From: a bacterium
GTDB lineage: Bacteria; SM23-31; JAUVVT01
NCBI GenBank assembly: GCA_030616165.1
Contig: JAUWXV010000092.1
Coordinates: 1-13,045 of the forward strand
Length of the DNA: 13,045 nucleotides
Reading direction: 5' to 3'
The position numbers were made by a program, and so were the translations under genes. Position 1 is the first letter of the stretch. Each line of letters begins with the position of its first letter. This document shows, piece after piece, positions 1 through 6,473 of this stretch. The notes under the pieces are model-generated. The model made no database searches. It was not told the DNA's origin and saw nothing but the letters and a program-made list of their open reading frames with translations.

Positions 1-683
1 CGCCTTTCTAAAGCTATTATATTTGCTCTCACAACATCCTCAACAAATACAAAATCCCTTGTTTGTTTCCCGTCTCCAAATATTACTGCCCTTTCACCTT
101 TAATCATTTTATCAGCAAATATAGCCACAACCCCTGCTTCTCCATAAGGATTCTGTCGTGGACCATAAACATTGGCATATCTTAAAGCAATATATTCCAA
201 CCCATAAGATTCATGAAAATAATGGAGAAACTTTTCGCCTGTGAGTTTGCTTATTCCATATGGCGAATCGGGATTTGTAGAATGTGTTTCATCTGCAGGA
301 TAATATTCCTGCTCACCATATATTGCTCCCCCTGATGAGGCGAAAATAAAATATCTTACACCATTTTTTACACAGCAATTTAATATATTTATTGTTCCAA
401 TGATATTAATCTGCACATCAAATACTGGCTCTTCAACCGACACCCGAATATTCATCTGAGCCGCATGATGAGATACCACATCATATCTTCTCGCTTTGAA
501 TATCTCCTCTATTTTTTTATCGTTTATATCAATTTTAAAAAATCTTGCTTTTTTATTAACATTATTCATACTCCCAGTAGAAAGATTATCGATAATATCA
601 ACTTCATACCCTTTTTCAATATATTTATCCACTATATTTGAACCTATAAAACCTGCTCCGCCGGTTACAAGTATTCTTTTCAT
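1..683 (-). CDS. galE: NAD-dependent sugar-nucleotide epimerase (UDP-glucose 4-epimerase-like), C-terminus cut by window edge
   Basis: This is an extended short-chain dehydrogenase/reductase of the NAD-dependent epimerase/dehydratase family. It probably interconverts UDP-glucose and UDP-galactose (or the N-acetyl forms) in the cytoplasm for surface polysaccharide. The 227 visible residues start at ATG 683. They show the Rossmann NAD motif GGAGFIGS (8-15), the NAD-pocket segment HHAAQ (72-76), the catalytic serine region SSGGAIYGE (116-124) and the catalytic YxxxK as YGISK (Tyr142, Lys146). LRYANVYGPRQ (167-177) and DGKQTRDFVFVEDV (204-217) are typical of the GalE/WbpP-like branch. Family members are about 310 aa, so roughly the last quarter lies beyond position 1. 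It is co-directional with murQ, 73 bp downstream of it, and may share its transcript. The start has only a weak purine stretch (AGAGAAAG) upstream. The family call is firm; the exact substrate cannot be fixed from sequence. Confidence 0.9.
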   Translation of the reverse strand, partial: MKRILVTGGAGFIGSNIVDKYIEKGYEVDIIDNLSTGSMNNVNKKARFFKIDINDKKIEEIFKARRYDVVSHHAAQMNIRVSVEEPVFDVQINIIGTINILNCCVKNGVRYFIFASSGGAIYGEQEYYPADETHSTNPDSPYGISKLTGEKFLHYFHESYGLEYIALRYANVYGPRQNPYGEAGVVAIFADKMIKGERAVIFGDGKQTRDFVFVEDVVRANIIALER

Positions 684-723
684 ACTACTTTCTCTCTTTT
701 AATAATAAATTTTTTTATAATGT

Positions 724-747
724 AGAGATGCATTACAATGCATCTCT
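724..747. repeat. Perfect small inverted repeat between murQ and the epimerase gene
   Basis: Arms AGAGATGCATT (724-734) and AATGCATCTCT (737-747) are exact reverse complements and can form a hairpin of about 10 bp with a tiny loop. On the plus strand it is followed by a T-rich run (749-757), as in an intrinsic terminator, but no plus-strand gene lies upstream. Read in the murQ direction it starts 9 nt past the stop codon and has no U-tract immediately after it. In that direction it is better seen as an mRNA 3'-end, processing or attenuation hairpin. Confidence 0.5.
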
Positions 748-756
748 GTTGTTTTT

Positions 757-1701
757 TCATTTTTCATTTCTTTGTTCAATTGCTTTTCTAACAAAGCCAT
801 CTGCCTTCTTTAATCTTCTTACTGCTTCTCTTTTCCCAAAATTGCAAAAAATCATTACCAGAGCAATCTTAACGCTTCCACCTGCTTTATTAAGAAACTT
901 TTCTGCTTCATCGTAATTCAAGCCGGTTATCATCATAACTGTCCTTTTAGAGCGCTCCTCTAATTTTATAGAATTCATTTGAAGGTCAACCATCATATTC
1001 TTATAAACCTTTCCCAGTCTTATCATCGCTGCAGTTGTAATCATATTAAGTATCAATTTTTGAGCAGTTCCTGCTTTCATTCTCGTTGAACCCATTATAA
1101 CCTCCGGTCCAACCACAGGACATATTTTCACATCAACATCTAACCTTATTTTTTCACTCGGATTGCAGGCAATATAAATAGTTTTTCCGCCAATATCCTT
1201 CGCCTTTTCAATTGCGCCGATAACAAAAGGGGTTCGCCAGCTTGCTGCAATTCCACATGCTGCATCTCTCTTTGTAAATCCCCTTTTTACAATATCAATC
1301 GCCCCTTTTTCTTTTTTATCTTCAGTTCCTTCTTTTGCACTTACCAACGCAGAATATCCCCCAGCAATTATCCCCTGAATCATATTCGGATCGGTTCCAA
1401 ACGTAGGGGGACATTCGGCTGCATCAAGCACACCCAGCCTCCCGCTCGTCCCTGCCCCTATATAAAAAAGTCTTCCCTTTTTTTCAAATACTTCAACCAC
1501 AATTTCTACAGCCCTTGCTATATTGGGAATCTCCCTCGTAATTATATTTGAAACCTTTTTATCTTCTTCATTAATAACCTTCAGAACCTCCTCAATACTC
1601 ATTAAATCTATATTTTCACTCACAGGATTCTGCATTTCTGTAATTAATGCAGATAGTTCTTCATAAATATCTTTTTTAGATTGGTCTACTTTTTTGACCA
1701 T
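757..1701 (-). CDS. murQ: N-acetylmuramic acid 6-phosphate etherase
   Basis: MurQ cleaves the lactyl ether of MurNAc-6-phosphate to give GlcNAc-6-phosphate and D-lactate, a cytoplasmic step in peptidoglycan recovery. The 314-aa product (family about 300) has one SIS sugar-phosphate fold. It carries TEMQNPVSENID near the N-terminus (21-32) and the phosphate-binding loop GAGTSGRLG (82-90). DAAECPPTFG (93-102) supplies Glu96, and EGTEDKK (124-130) supplies Glu127; these match in position the two catalytic glutamates described for E. coli MurQ. GSTRMKAGTAQK (204-215) is the signature C-terminal substrate loop. The conserved SGRTP segment reads SWRTP here (Trp155 for Gly). No MurP transporter or anhydro-MurNAc kinase is visible nearby. 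ATG 1701 is preferred because the conserved N-terminus begins soon after it, although no Shine-Dalgarno is seen. The epimerase gene follows in the same direction. Confidence 0.95.
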   Translation of the reverse strand: MVKKVDQSKKDIYEELSALITEMQNPVSENIDLMSIEEVLKVINEEDKKVSNIITREIPNIARAVEIVVEVFEKKGRLFYIGAGTSGRLGVLDAAECPPTFGTDPNMIQGIIAGGYSALVSAKEGTEDKKEKGAIDIVKRGFTKRDAACGIAASWRTPFVIGAIEKAKDIGGKTIYIACNPSEKIRLDVDVKICPVVGPEVIMGSTRMKAGTAQKLILNMITTAAMIRLGKVYKNMMVDLQMNSIKLEERSKRTVMMITGLNYDEAEKFLNKAGGSVKIALVMIFCNFGKREAVRRLKKADGFVRKAIEQRNEK

Positions 1702-1810
1702 AATTTATTTTATTAATTTTAAAATATTTTATAATATCTGAATCCTGGTAAACTTTTATTTCTTGTTAAATTCTCTACTTTTTCATGCCACTTCGTTTCT
1801 TTTGAAAACT

Positions 1811-1911
1811 CGCTTTCTTTGAAAAGAAATAAGCTCCGCTACAGCGGATCCACCCTGTCGGAAAAGAAACATTTAATTTATCTCGAATAATCGGGATGTT
1901 TAAATTTACTC
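1811..1911. repeat. Dispersed repeat, copy 1 (AAAGAAAC / TCGGGATG type)
   Basis: It begins with the palindromic TTTCTTTGAAAAGAAA and then holds a small palindrome, TCCGCTACAGCGGA (1835-1848). It ends in AAAAGAAAC followed by a degenerate palindrome, TCTCGAATAATCGGGA (1881-1896), and TGTTTAAAT. The end portion matches 7352-7395 nearly base for base; the 1835-1848 palindrome is absent from that copy. This is a non-coding interspersed repeat of unknown function. Confidence 0.55.
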
Positions 1912-2044
1912 TTCAGTGAGAAAATATGATGTATGAAATATATTTAGCAAATTATTCGAAATTTATCGGAATCTCGTTATAATATATTAAAAAAATATCT
2001 AATTATAAATAATTTTTTTACAATCCACCTTATTTACACAAGAA

Positions 2045-2122
2045 GTCATTCCTGTGAAAACAGAAATCCATATGTTGTTTAGCTCCTAAATATTACTGGA
2101 TTCCCACCTTCGTGGGAATGAC
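2045..2122. repeat. 78-bp inverted-repeat element with two nested hairpins (REP/MITE-like)
   Basis: Two 26-nt arms, 2045-2070 and 2097-2122, are imperfect reverse complements sharing GTCATTCC at the outer ends and ATCCA at the inner ends. They flank a 26-nt centre. Each arm also folds on itself: CTGT-GAAA-ACAG in the left arm and CCCAC-CTTC-GTGGG in the right. The right arm contains ATTCCC, 8 nt, GGGAAT (2100-2119), the pattern of the Neisseria dRS3 repeat; this is a resemblance only. There is no coding content. Confidence 0.6.
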
Positions 2123-2452
2123 AAACTAACCTCATATCGCTGGGAGGAGAGGAGCAAGGCGATAATCTCAGCTTGAAGATCTCGGTATCATCCACGTTTA
2201 TAATAACGAAAATAAATTTACTAAATCTCAGTAATTTAAACTACTAATATATATTTTTAACTATTAAGTCAAATACTTAATTTATATCTTAATAATTCCT
2301 TCTCTTTTATAGAATAAAGAACTCATTATAATGAAAATAAATAGGTAATTATTCTATAAAAAGTCACCGCAACTTCTGGTTAATCGATTATATCCAAAAA
2401 TATAAATTAATACTTGCCTTTTAACTTTTCCATAATTATTTTTAAAATAAAA

Positions 2453-2458
2453 TATACT
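2453..2458 (+). promoter_or_regulatory. Possible -10 box placing transcription start at the start codon
   Basis: TATACT (2453-2458) ends 7 nt before ATG 2466. If it is a sigma-70-type -10 box, transcription would begin at or next to the A of the start codon, giving a leaderless mRNA. This agrees with the lack of any Shine-Dalgarno before this gene. No good -35 hexamer sits 16-18 nt upstream, and the surroundings are so AT-rich that chance matches are likely. Confidence 0.3.
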
Positions 2459-2465
2459 ATAAGAA

Positions 2466-3977
2466 ATGAACACTATTTCCCGGAAAAAATTTCACGACTA
2501 CTTTTCAAATCCACTAATTGAAAATCTTCTAACATCGACAGTCAAAACAATTATAGATATGGCTGATGCTGACAAAGGGATATTTTTTTTCTATAATTCA
2601 TTAGAAGATAGTTATGAACTTCTCTTCTCAGTTGATAAGGACGGAACTTACAAATATTATGGCACTCAATTTGACGACAAAACATTAAAATTTTTATTTC
2701 AATCAAAATCCTATATGAACATAGATTCAGAAGATAAATATCAGGAACATTTCGGTAAAATATCTTCCCTTTTCGGTAAAAAATTTTCAAGTTCTATCCT
2801 TTCAGAGATAAAACATAATGAACACAAACTTGGATTCATAGAAATTTTAAGGGTCAAACCTTCCAAAAAATTTACTGAAACCGAACTTCAAATTGTGAAA
2901 AAATTGACAAATTTCGCCGAATTGACGATAAAAGGGAGCTTACTTCCAAGTTTTCAAAAATTTAATGAAATAGACAAAACAGAAATAAAATTAGACCAGA
3001 TAAACATAGTCACAGGCAAAAGCCCCAGATTTCACGAAATCCTTAAAAACATTTCAAAAGTCGCAAAAACTTCGTCAACAGTTTTATTGATGGGAGAAAG
3101 TGGAACAGGAAAAGAGGTTCTCGCAAAAATCATACATAAAAATTCCGACCGAGCCGATAAACCATTTGTCAGAATAAATTGTGCAGCAATTCCAGAAAAT
3201 CTCCTGGAGAGCGAACTTTTCGGTTATGAAAAGGGAGCATTTACCGGAGCAGTCTCAAAAAAGGCAGGAAAATTCGAACTTGCTGATAAGGGAACAGCAT
3301 TTCTTGACGAAATCAGCGAAATGTCCCTTAATCTTCAGGCAAAACTTCTGAACTTTATTCAAGAAAAAGAATTAGAAAGGATTGGTGGATTAAAAACCAT
3401 CAAGGTCGATGTGAGGATCATTGCCGCTACCAATATAAACCTCGAAAAGGCTACCGAACAAAATCAGTTTCGAGAAGACCTTTATTACAGGCTAAATGTA
3501 TTCCCAATTTACCTGCCTCCTTTAAGAGAAAGAACCGAAGACATTCCTTTATTCATAGAATATTTTATAGATAAATATAATGAAGAACTCGGGAAAAATG
3601 TGACAGGTATTTCCGACGAGGCACTATTCTTAATGAAGAACTATGATTGGCCTGGAAATATCAGAGAACTCGGCAACATAATTGAAAGGGCGATGGTTAT
3701 CGGCTCAAGTAATATAATAATACCTAATGACCTCCCACATGAAATTTTTGGCATATTAGGAAAGATGCGCAAGAAGGATAAAGAATTTAGATTTAGAGAA
3801 GGTGTTTCATCTTTATGGGAAGTCGAAAAAGGTATTATCGAAAGGGCTCTGCGAGAATCTAACGACAACCAATCTCTTGCAGCAAAAAAATTAGGCATCA
3901 CGAGAAACCATCTTCGATATAGAATAAAAAAATGGAATATATCAATCAAAAATAAAGAAAAAACAGCCGGGTCATAA
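2466..3977 (+). CDS. Sigma-54-dependent transcriptional activator (GAF - AAA+ - Fis HTH)
   Basis: This is a bacterial enhancer-binding protein that uses ATP hydrolysis to open sigma-54 RNA polymerase promoters. The 503 residues divide into an N-terminal GAF-like sensor (about 15-160), a central AAA+ domain (about 180-425) and a C-terminal Fis-type helix-turn-helix (about 455-490, with [20 protein letters not shown]). Visible motifs are Walker A GESGTGKE (210-217), the sigma-54-contacting loop GAFTGA (257-262), Walker B FLDE (279-282), sensor I AATN (320-323), [14 protein letters not shown] (335-348) and sensor II GNIREL (397-402). All are intact, so it should be active. There is no receiver domain; the GAF domain probably binds a small ligand or takes part in protein contact. 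Its stop lies 2 bp before the methyltransferase gene, so the two are likely co-translated. I found no sigma-54 promoter (-24/-12) in the window, so the targets are unknown. No Shine-Dalgarno precedes the start. Confidence 0.93.
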   Translation: MNTISRKKFHDYFSNPLIENLLTSTVKTIIDMADADKGIFFFYNSLEDSYELLFSVDKDGTYKYYGTQFDDKTLKFLFQSKSYMNIDSEDKYQEHFGKISSLFGKKFSSSILSEIKHNEHKLGFIEILRVKPSKKFTETELQIVKKLTNFAELTIKGSLLPSFQKFNEIDKTEIKLDQINIVTGKSPRFHEILKNISKVAKTSSTVLLMGESGTGKEVLAKIIHKNSDRADKPFVRINCAAIPENLLESELFGYEKGAFTGAVSKKAGKFELADKGTAFLDEISEMSLNLQAKLLNFIQEKELERIGGLKTIKVDVRIIAATNINLEKATEQNQFREDLYYRLNVFPIYLPPLRERTEDIPLFIEYFIDKYNEELGKNVTGISDEALFLMKNYDWPGNIRELGNIIERAMVIGSSNIIIPNDLPHEIFGILGKMRKKDKEFRFREGVSSLWEVEKGIIERALRESNDNQSLAAKKLGITRNHLRYRIKKWNISIKNKEKTAGS

Positions 3978-3979
3978 AT

Positions 3980-4690
3980 ATGAAAAGAATAAATTTTTCA
4001 GTATTTTTTTTGGTTTTATTATTTTTATTTCCTTCCCAAAACGAGGAATACTTCACCCAACTCCGTAAGCAGATGGTAGAAAGACAACTGAAAAGAAGGG
4101 ATATCACAGACCCAAAAGTTCTTGATGTAATGGGAAAAGTCAAAAGGCATCTTTTTGTCAGTGAAAACTTAATGGGAGAAGCTTATGCTGACTTTCCTCT
4201 TCCAATAGGTGAAGGGCAGACAATCTCTCAGCCTTATATTGTAGCCCTTATGACCCAGCTTCTCAATGTCAAACCAGGTGAAAAAGTCCTGGAAATTGGA
4301 ACAGGCTCAGGATACCAGGCAGCGGTACTCGCTGAATTGACCGATTCAGTTTTCACTATTGAAATAAAAGAAAAACTTGCGGTTAGTGTAGAAAAAAGGC
4401 TGAAAAATTTAGGATACCACAATATAAAAGCGAAATACGATGACGGATATTATGGATGGGAAGAATATGCCCCATTTGATGCGGTTATCATTACTGCCGC
4501 AGCCAATCATATCCCGCCTCTTCTTGTCAAACAGCTCAAAGAAGAAGGAAGATTGCTCCTCCCACTCGGAAGCACAAGATACTGGCAGACACTTACTATG
4601 GGGACAAAAATAAGTGGCGAACTGAAAAATATAAGGCACTATACTGATGTGATTTTCGTCCCTATGACCGGAGAAATTCAGAAAAGATGA
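3980..4690 (+). CDS. pcm: Protein-L-isoaspartate O-methyltransferase with an N-terminal export signal
   Basis: This is a SAM-dependent enzyme that methylates L-isoaspartyl residues in aged proteins to start their repair. The core (about 32-232) shows [12 protein letters not shown] (78-89) with the PCMT-specific TISQPY, SAM motif I as LEIGTGSGY (104-112), [14 protein letters not shown] (166-179), GRLLLPLG (190-197) and VIFVPMTG (224-231). Before the core lies a basic start (MKR) plus a run of hydrophobic residues (4-18) that looks like a Sec signal peptide. It has no lipobox cysteine. The product is 236 aa, against about 210 for cytoplasmic Pcm. An internal ATG at 4073 (Met32) would give a conventional cytoplasmic enzyme, but it has no Shine-Dalgarno. 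ATG 3980 lies 2 bp after the preceding stop, favouring translational coupling to the activator gene. If exported, the source of SAM in the periplasm is unexplained. The family call is certain; the location is inferred. Confidence 0.93.
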   Translation: MKRINFSVFFLVLLFLFPSQNEEYFTQLRKQMVERQLKRRDITDPKVLDVMGKVKRHLFVSENLMGEAYADFPLPIGEGQTISQPYIVALMTQLLNVKPGEKVLEIGTGSGYQAAVLAELTDSVFTIEIKEKLAVSVEKRLKNLGYHNIKAKYDDGYYGWEEYAPFDAVIITAAANHIPPLLVKQLKEEGRLLLPLGSTRYWQTLTMGTKISGELKNIRHYTDVIFVPMTGEIQKR

Positions 4691-4699
4691 TAAAGGGGA

Positions 4700-4757
4700 T
4701 TCATGAAAATACTCTTTTGAAAAATTATCGATATTTTTTCAAAAAGTATTATATGAA
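4700..4757. repeat. Long AT-rich interrupted palindrome after pcm
   Basis: The inner 43 nt (4708-4750) form a near-perfect palindrome centred on TATCGATA. It has arms TTTTGAAAAA and TTTTTCAAAA, and outer AATACT paired with AGTATT, with one bulge. Pairing continues outward with TTCAT (4700-4704) and ATGAA (4753-4757). It begins 9 nt after the pcm stop and precedes the phosphatase gene. It may end or stabilise the pcm transcript, although no U-tract follows, or it may be a protein-binding or cruciform site. Confidence 0.6.
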
Positions 4758-4772
4758 GCAGATAATTTCGAT

Positions 4773-4778
4773 TATAAT
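4773..4778 (+). promoter_or_regulatory. Possible -10 box for the ferritin-like/PP2C gene
   Basis: A consensus TATAAT lies 38 nt before ATG 4817 and just downstream of the long palindrome, which would give a leader of about 30 nt. No matching -35 hexamer is evident at 17 nt, where the sequence is TATATG. In such AT-rich DNA the match may be chance. Its position favours separate transcription of this gene. Confidence 0.35.
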
Positions 4779-4816
4779 TCATAAATTTAGTATTAATAAT
4801 TAACCAAACTCTAAAA

Positions 4817-5821
4817 ATGCAAAAAAATATTAAAAAAATTTTAGAAATATTGAGATATGCCATTAAGGAGGAAACAGAAGCATTTATGGATTATTACAAT
4901 GGAAGCAAAAATGTTGATATTCCAGAAATAAAAGGAATTTTACTTTATCTGGCTGAAGAAGAAAGAAAACACAAAATCCTTTTACTGAACGAATTAAATA
5001 ATTTAAAAAATTATGGCTTAAATGGTATTAAAGTAATATCAAAAATAAAAAAACATGAAATAAGATTCAGAATTCCAAAAAACTATATATTAAAAACTCT
5101 GCAAACGATACAAGAAATTGATTTATCAGGGATTTCTCTGCCAGCGGAGATTGTTGGTGGTGATTATTTGGACACATTCTCAATCAAAGATGAGAAAAAT
5201 GGTATATGTAAATTAGGGATAATTCTTTACGATGCTATGGGACATGGGCTTTCTGCTACATATATTAAATCTGTAACCAGAGCAATCTTCCAGAAATTCA
5301 GAGAGGATTTTTACAATAATAAAAATATCAAAATATTTAATCCTTATAAAATTGTTACAGAAATTAACAGAGAAATTACAAGAAAGTGTCAAAAAGAGGG
5401 TTCTTTTGTTACGCTGTTTTACTGTGTAATTGACTCAGAGAAGAGAGAACTTTCTTATACATCTGCCGGGCATGAACCACCGATTTACATCAGGAAAAAT
5501 ATTGATTCAGCAGAACAATTAACAACAACTCAGTTACTGTTAGGATTCAACGAAAATATAAAATATACAGAAAATAAGATAAAGATAAACCCTGGAGACA
5601 TATTTGTCTTATTTACAGACGGGATTATTGAAGCAAAAGATTCTAATGGGGATATGTTCGGAAGAGAAAAAATAGTCAAAACGGTAATGAAACACAGGAA
5701 TAAATCCTCATCACAGATTCTGGATAAAATAATAGAATCTTTAAAAAATCACGTCGGTAAAAAGTTTGTGAATGATGAAATAAGTCTGCTTGTGGCAAAG
5801 GCAAATTCAAATCAAAAGTAA
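4817..5821 (+). CDS. Ferritin-like half-domain fused to a SpoIIE/RsbU-type PP2C phosphatase
   Basis: Residues about 5-65 form two predicted helices with rubrerythrin-type spacing. In the first, Glu19 is followed by Ala at +3 and Tyr at +7 (EETEAFMDYY). The second carries LAEEERKH, with an ExxH pair at Glu49 and His52. One Glu plus one ExxH is half of a di-iron site, so two chains would have to pair to complete a four-helix bundle. After a linker, residues about 95-328 form a PP2C-type serine/threonine phosphatase of the SpoIIE/RsbU class: VGGDYLD (113-119, Asp116), YDAMGHG (138-144, Asp139), SAGHEPP (216-222), FTDGIIEA (266-273, Asp268) and NDE (319-321, Asp320). The metal-binding aspartates are present, so it should be active. 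Such phosphatases usually dephosphorylate STAS anti-sigma-factor antagonists; no such partner lies in this window. There is no transmembrane segment and no Shine-Dalgarno. The phosphatase call is firm; the di-iron sensing role is inference. Confidence 0.85.
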   Translation: MQKNIKKILEILRYAIKEETEAFMDYYNGSKNVDIPEIKGILLYLAEEERKHKILLLNELNNLKNYGLNGIKVISKIKKHEIRFRIPKNYILKTLQTIQEIDLSGISLPAEIVGGDYLDTFSIKDEKNGICKLGIILYDAMGHGLSATYIKSVTRAIFQKFREDFYNNKNIKIFNPYKIVTEINREITRKCQKEGSFVTLFYCVIDSEKRELSYTSAGHEPPIYIRKNIDSAEQLTTTQLLLGFNENIKYTENKIKINPGDIFVLFTDGIIEAKDSNGDMFGREKIVKTVMKHRNKSSSQILDKIIESLKNHVGKKFVNDEISLLVAKANSNQK

Positions 5822-5932
5822 CCCAATCGGTGTCCTTTCTTAAAAGATTATACAAATAGACTTATTTCTATAGATATTTCCAAGTATTTTTTTTAGTAAC
5901 TGGGTACGTTATGCTGTTTGTTGTATACATTT

Positions 5933-6106
5933 TCAGTGCATTCTTAATTTCTTCTTGATAGCGTGTTTAGTTATATCTAAATTGCAGCTGTGATATTCTT
6001 TACACCATTTCTCACACTTTTCAGCCCACTGTTCTTCTATATACCGTAATTTGCATTCTTCACACAGGAAATATGACTTCTCATTCTTTTTAATCAATTT
6101 GACCAT
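5933..6106 (-). CDS. Small Cys-rich protein, probable metal- or zinc-binding, function unknown
   Basis: This 57-aa soluble protein has Cys15-x2-Cys18, Cys31-x3-Cys35, His39-x-Cys41 and His48, a spacing that suggests a structural zinc or thiol-metal site. I choose ATG 6106 because GGGGAT lies 8 nt upstream. The frame extends to a TTG at 6121, but that codon lies upstream of the Shine-Dalgarno-like sequence. An extended -10 promoter sits about 40 nt upstream. The clustered CEEC...CEKWC...HSC pattern and plausible start signals make a real gene likely. I do not recognise a named family with certainty. It lies near the metal-efflux operon on the same strand but is separated from it by a repeat element, so a link to metal handling is only a guess. 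It converges with the phosphatase gene, with 111 bp between their ends. Confidence 0.7.
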   Translation of the reverse strand: MVKLIKKNEKSYFLCEECKLRYIEEQWAEKCEKWCKEYHSCNLDITKHAIKKKLRMH

Positions 6107-6144
6107 CGTAATTATCCCCAAAATTATGCAAATTTCTCTAAGAC

Positions 6145-6153
6145 TTTATACCA
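6145..6153 (-). promoter_or_regulatory. Extended -10 promoter for the small Cys-rich gene
   Basis: On the minus strand TGGTATAAA (6153 to 6145) gives a TGn extension directly before a TATAAA -10 box. Transcription would start near 6138, leaving a leader of about 32 nt that contains the GGGGAT ribosome-binding site. No clear -35 box is present, which extended -10 promoters can do without. Confidence 0.4.
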
Positions 6154-6326
6154 GCAATTAAATGTAATTTTTAAACTTTATCTTTATATTGAATATATAA
6201 TTACAAAAAAATTGCAATAGAAAAATAAAAATTTATATTTTTCAAGCTTGTATACCTGAATAATGCATAAATATTCACTTTTGTGGTTTATAATTCATAT
6301 AAATACAAACAATTGTGCATATCTCA

Positions 6327-6430
6327 ATTTGTCATGTCGAGTCCCGAGTACTCGGGAAGACATCTCGTCTTTTGAGATTTCTCCACTTCGTCCCCCGAGT
6401 ACTCGGGGGACTTCGGTCGAAATGACAAAT
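6327..6430. repeat. 104-bp MITE-like element with terminal inverted repeats and two perfect palindromes
   Basis: The ends ATTTGTCATGTCGA (6327-6340) and TCGAAATGACAAAT (6417-6430) are reverse complements in 13 of 14 positions. Inside are a 16-bp perfect palindrome, TCCCGAGTACTCGGGA (6342-6357), a small hairpin ATCTC/GAGAT (6362-6378) and a 22-bp perfect palindrome (6390-6411) with the same CGAGTACTCG core. Its GC content is higher than that of its surroundings. It codes for nothing and sits 43 bp past the last gene of the metal operon, where its hairpins could also stop or protect that transcript. Confidence 0.7.
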
Positions 6431-6473
6431 CATCCCACTCTCAAATTTCATGAATAGGTCAAATTAAACAATA

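Larger units (their letters stand above)
1702..2465. other. Gene-free divergent intergenic region holding two repeat elements
   Basis: These 764 bp separate murQ (minus) from the sigma-54 activator gene (plus). I see no convincing coding frame. The stretch holds a dispersed-repeat copy (1811-1911), an inverted-repeat element (2045-2122) and a purine-rich tail at about 2135-2164 flanked by TATCGC and GCGATA, which may be the decayed end of another repeat. The rest (about 1920-2040 and 2200-2450) is very AT-rich and featureless apart from the promoter-like box before 2466. Promoters for both flanking genes must lie here unless they are transcribed from elsewhere. Confidence 0.7.
6122..6473. other. 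Intergenic region with promoter and palindromic element
   Basis: About 350 bp lie between the small Cys-rich gene and the end of the metal operon. Positions 6122-6326 are AT-rich and carry the extended -10 promoter. Positions 6327-6430 are a structured repeat element. The 43 bp from there to the operon's last stop codon show nothing clear. I see no convincing coding frame. Confidence 0.65.

Noticed and set aside
496-916. Plus-strand open frames overlapping the epimerase and murQ genes
   Set aside because: They lie antisense to clearly conserved protein-coding sequence and have low-complexity hydrophobic translations without recognisable domains.
1776-1791. Sigma-54-type promoter on the minus strand upstream of murQ (TGGCAT)
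   Set aside because: The -24 element has no GC at the required -12 position, so only half of the site is present.
2135-2164. Structured RNA or riboswitch in the purine-rich stretch upstream of the sigma-54 activator
   Set aside because: Only a 6-bp stem with an 18-nt loop is seen, about 300 bp from the gene; it is more like a decayed repeat end.
5822-5932. Bidirectional terminator between the converging phosphatase and small Cys-rich genes
   Set aside because: A T-run is present (about 5886-5894), but I could not find a convincing stem next to it on either strand.
6107-6121. TTG at 6121 as the start of the small Cys-rich protein
   Set aside because: The Shine-Dalgarno-like GGGGAT lies after this codon and 8 nt before ATG 6106, so the ATG is the better start.
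6263-6457. A 64-aa plus-strand open frame across the 104-bp palindromic element
   Set aside because: Much of it is translation of the repeat itself; there is no ribosome-binding site and no domain.
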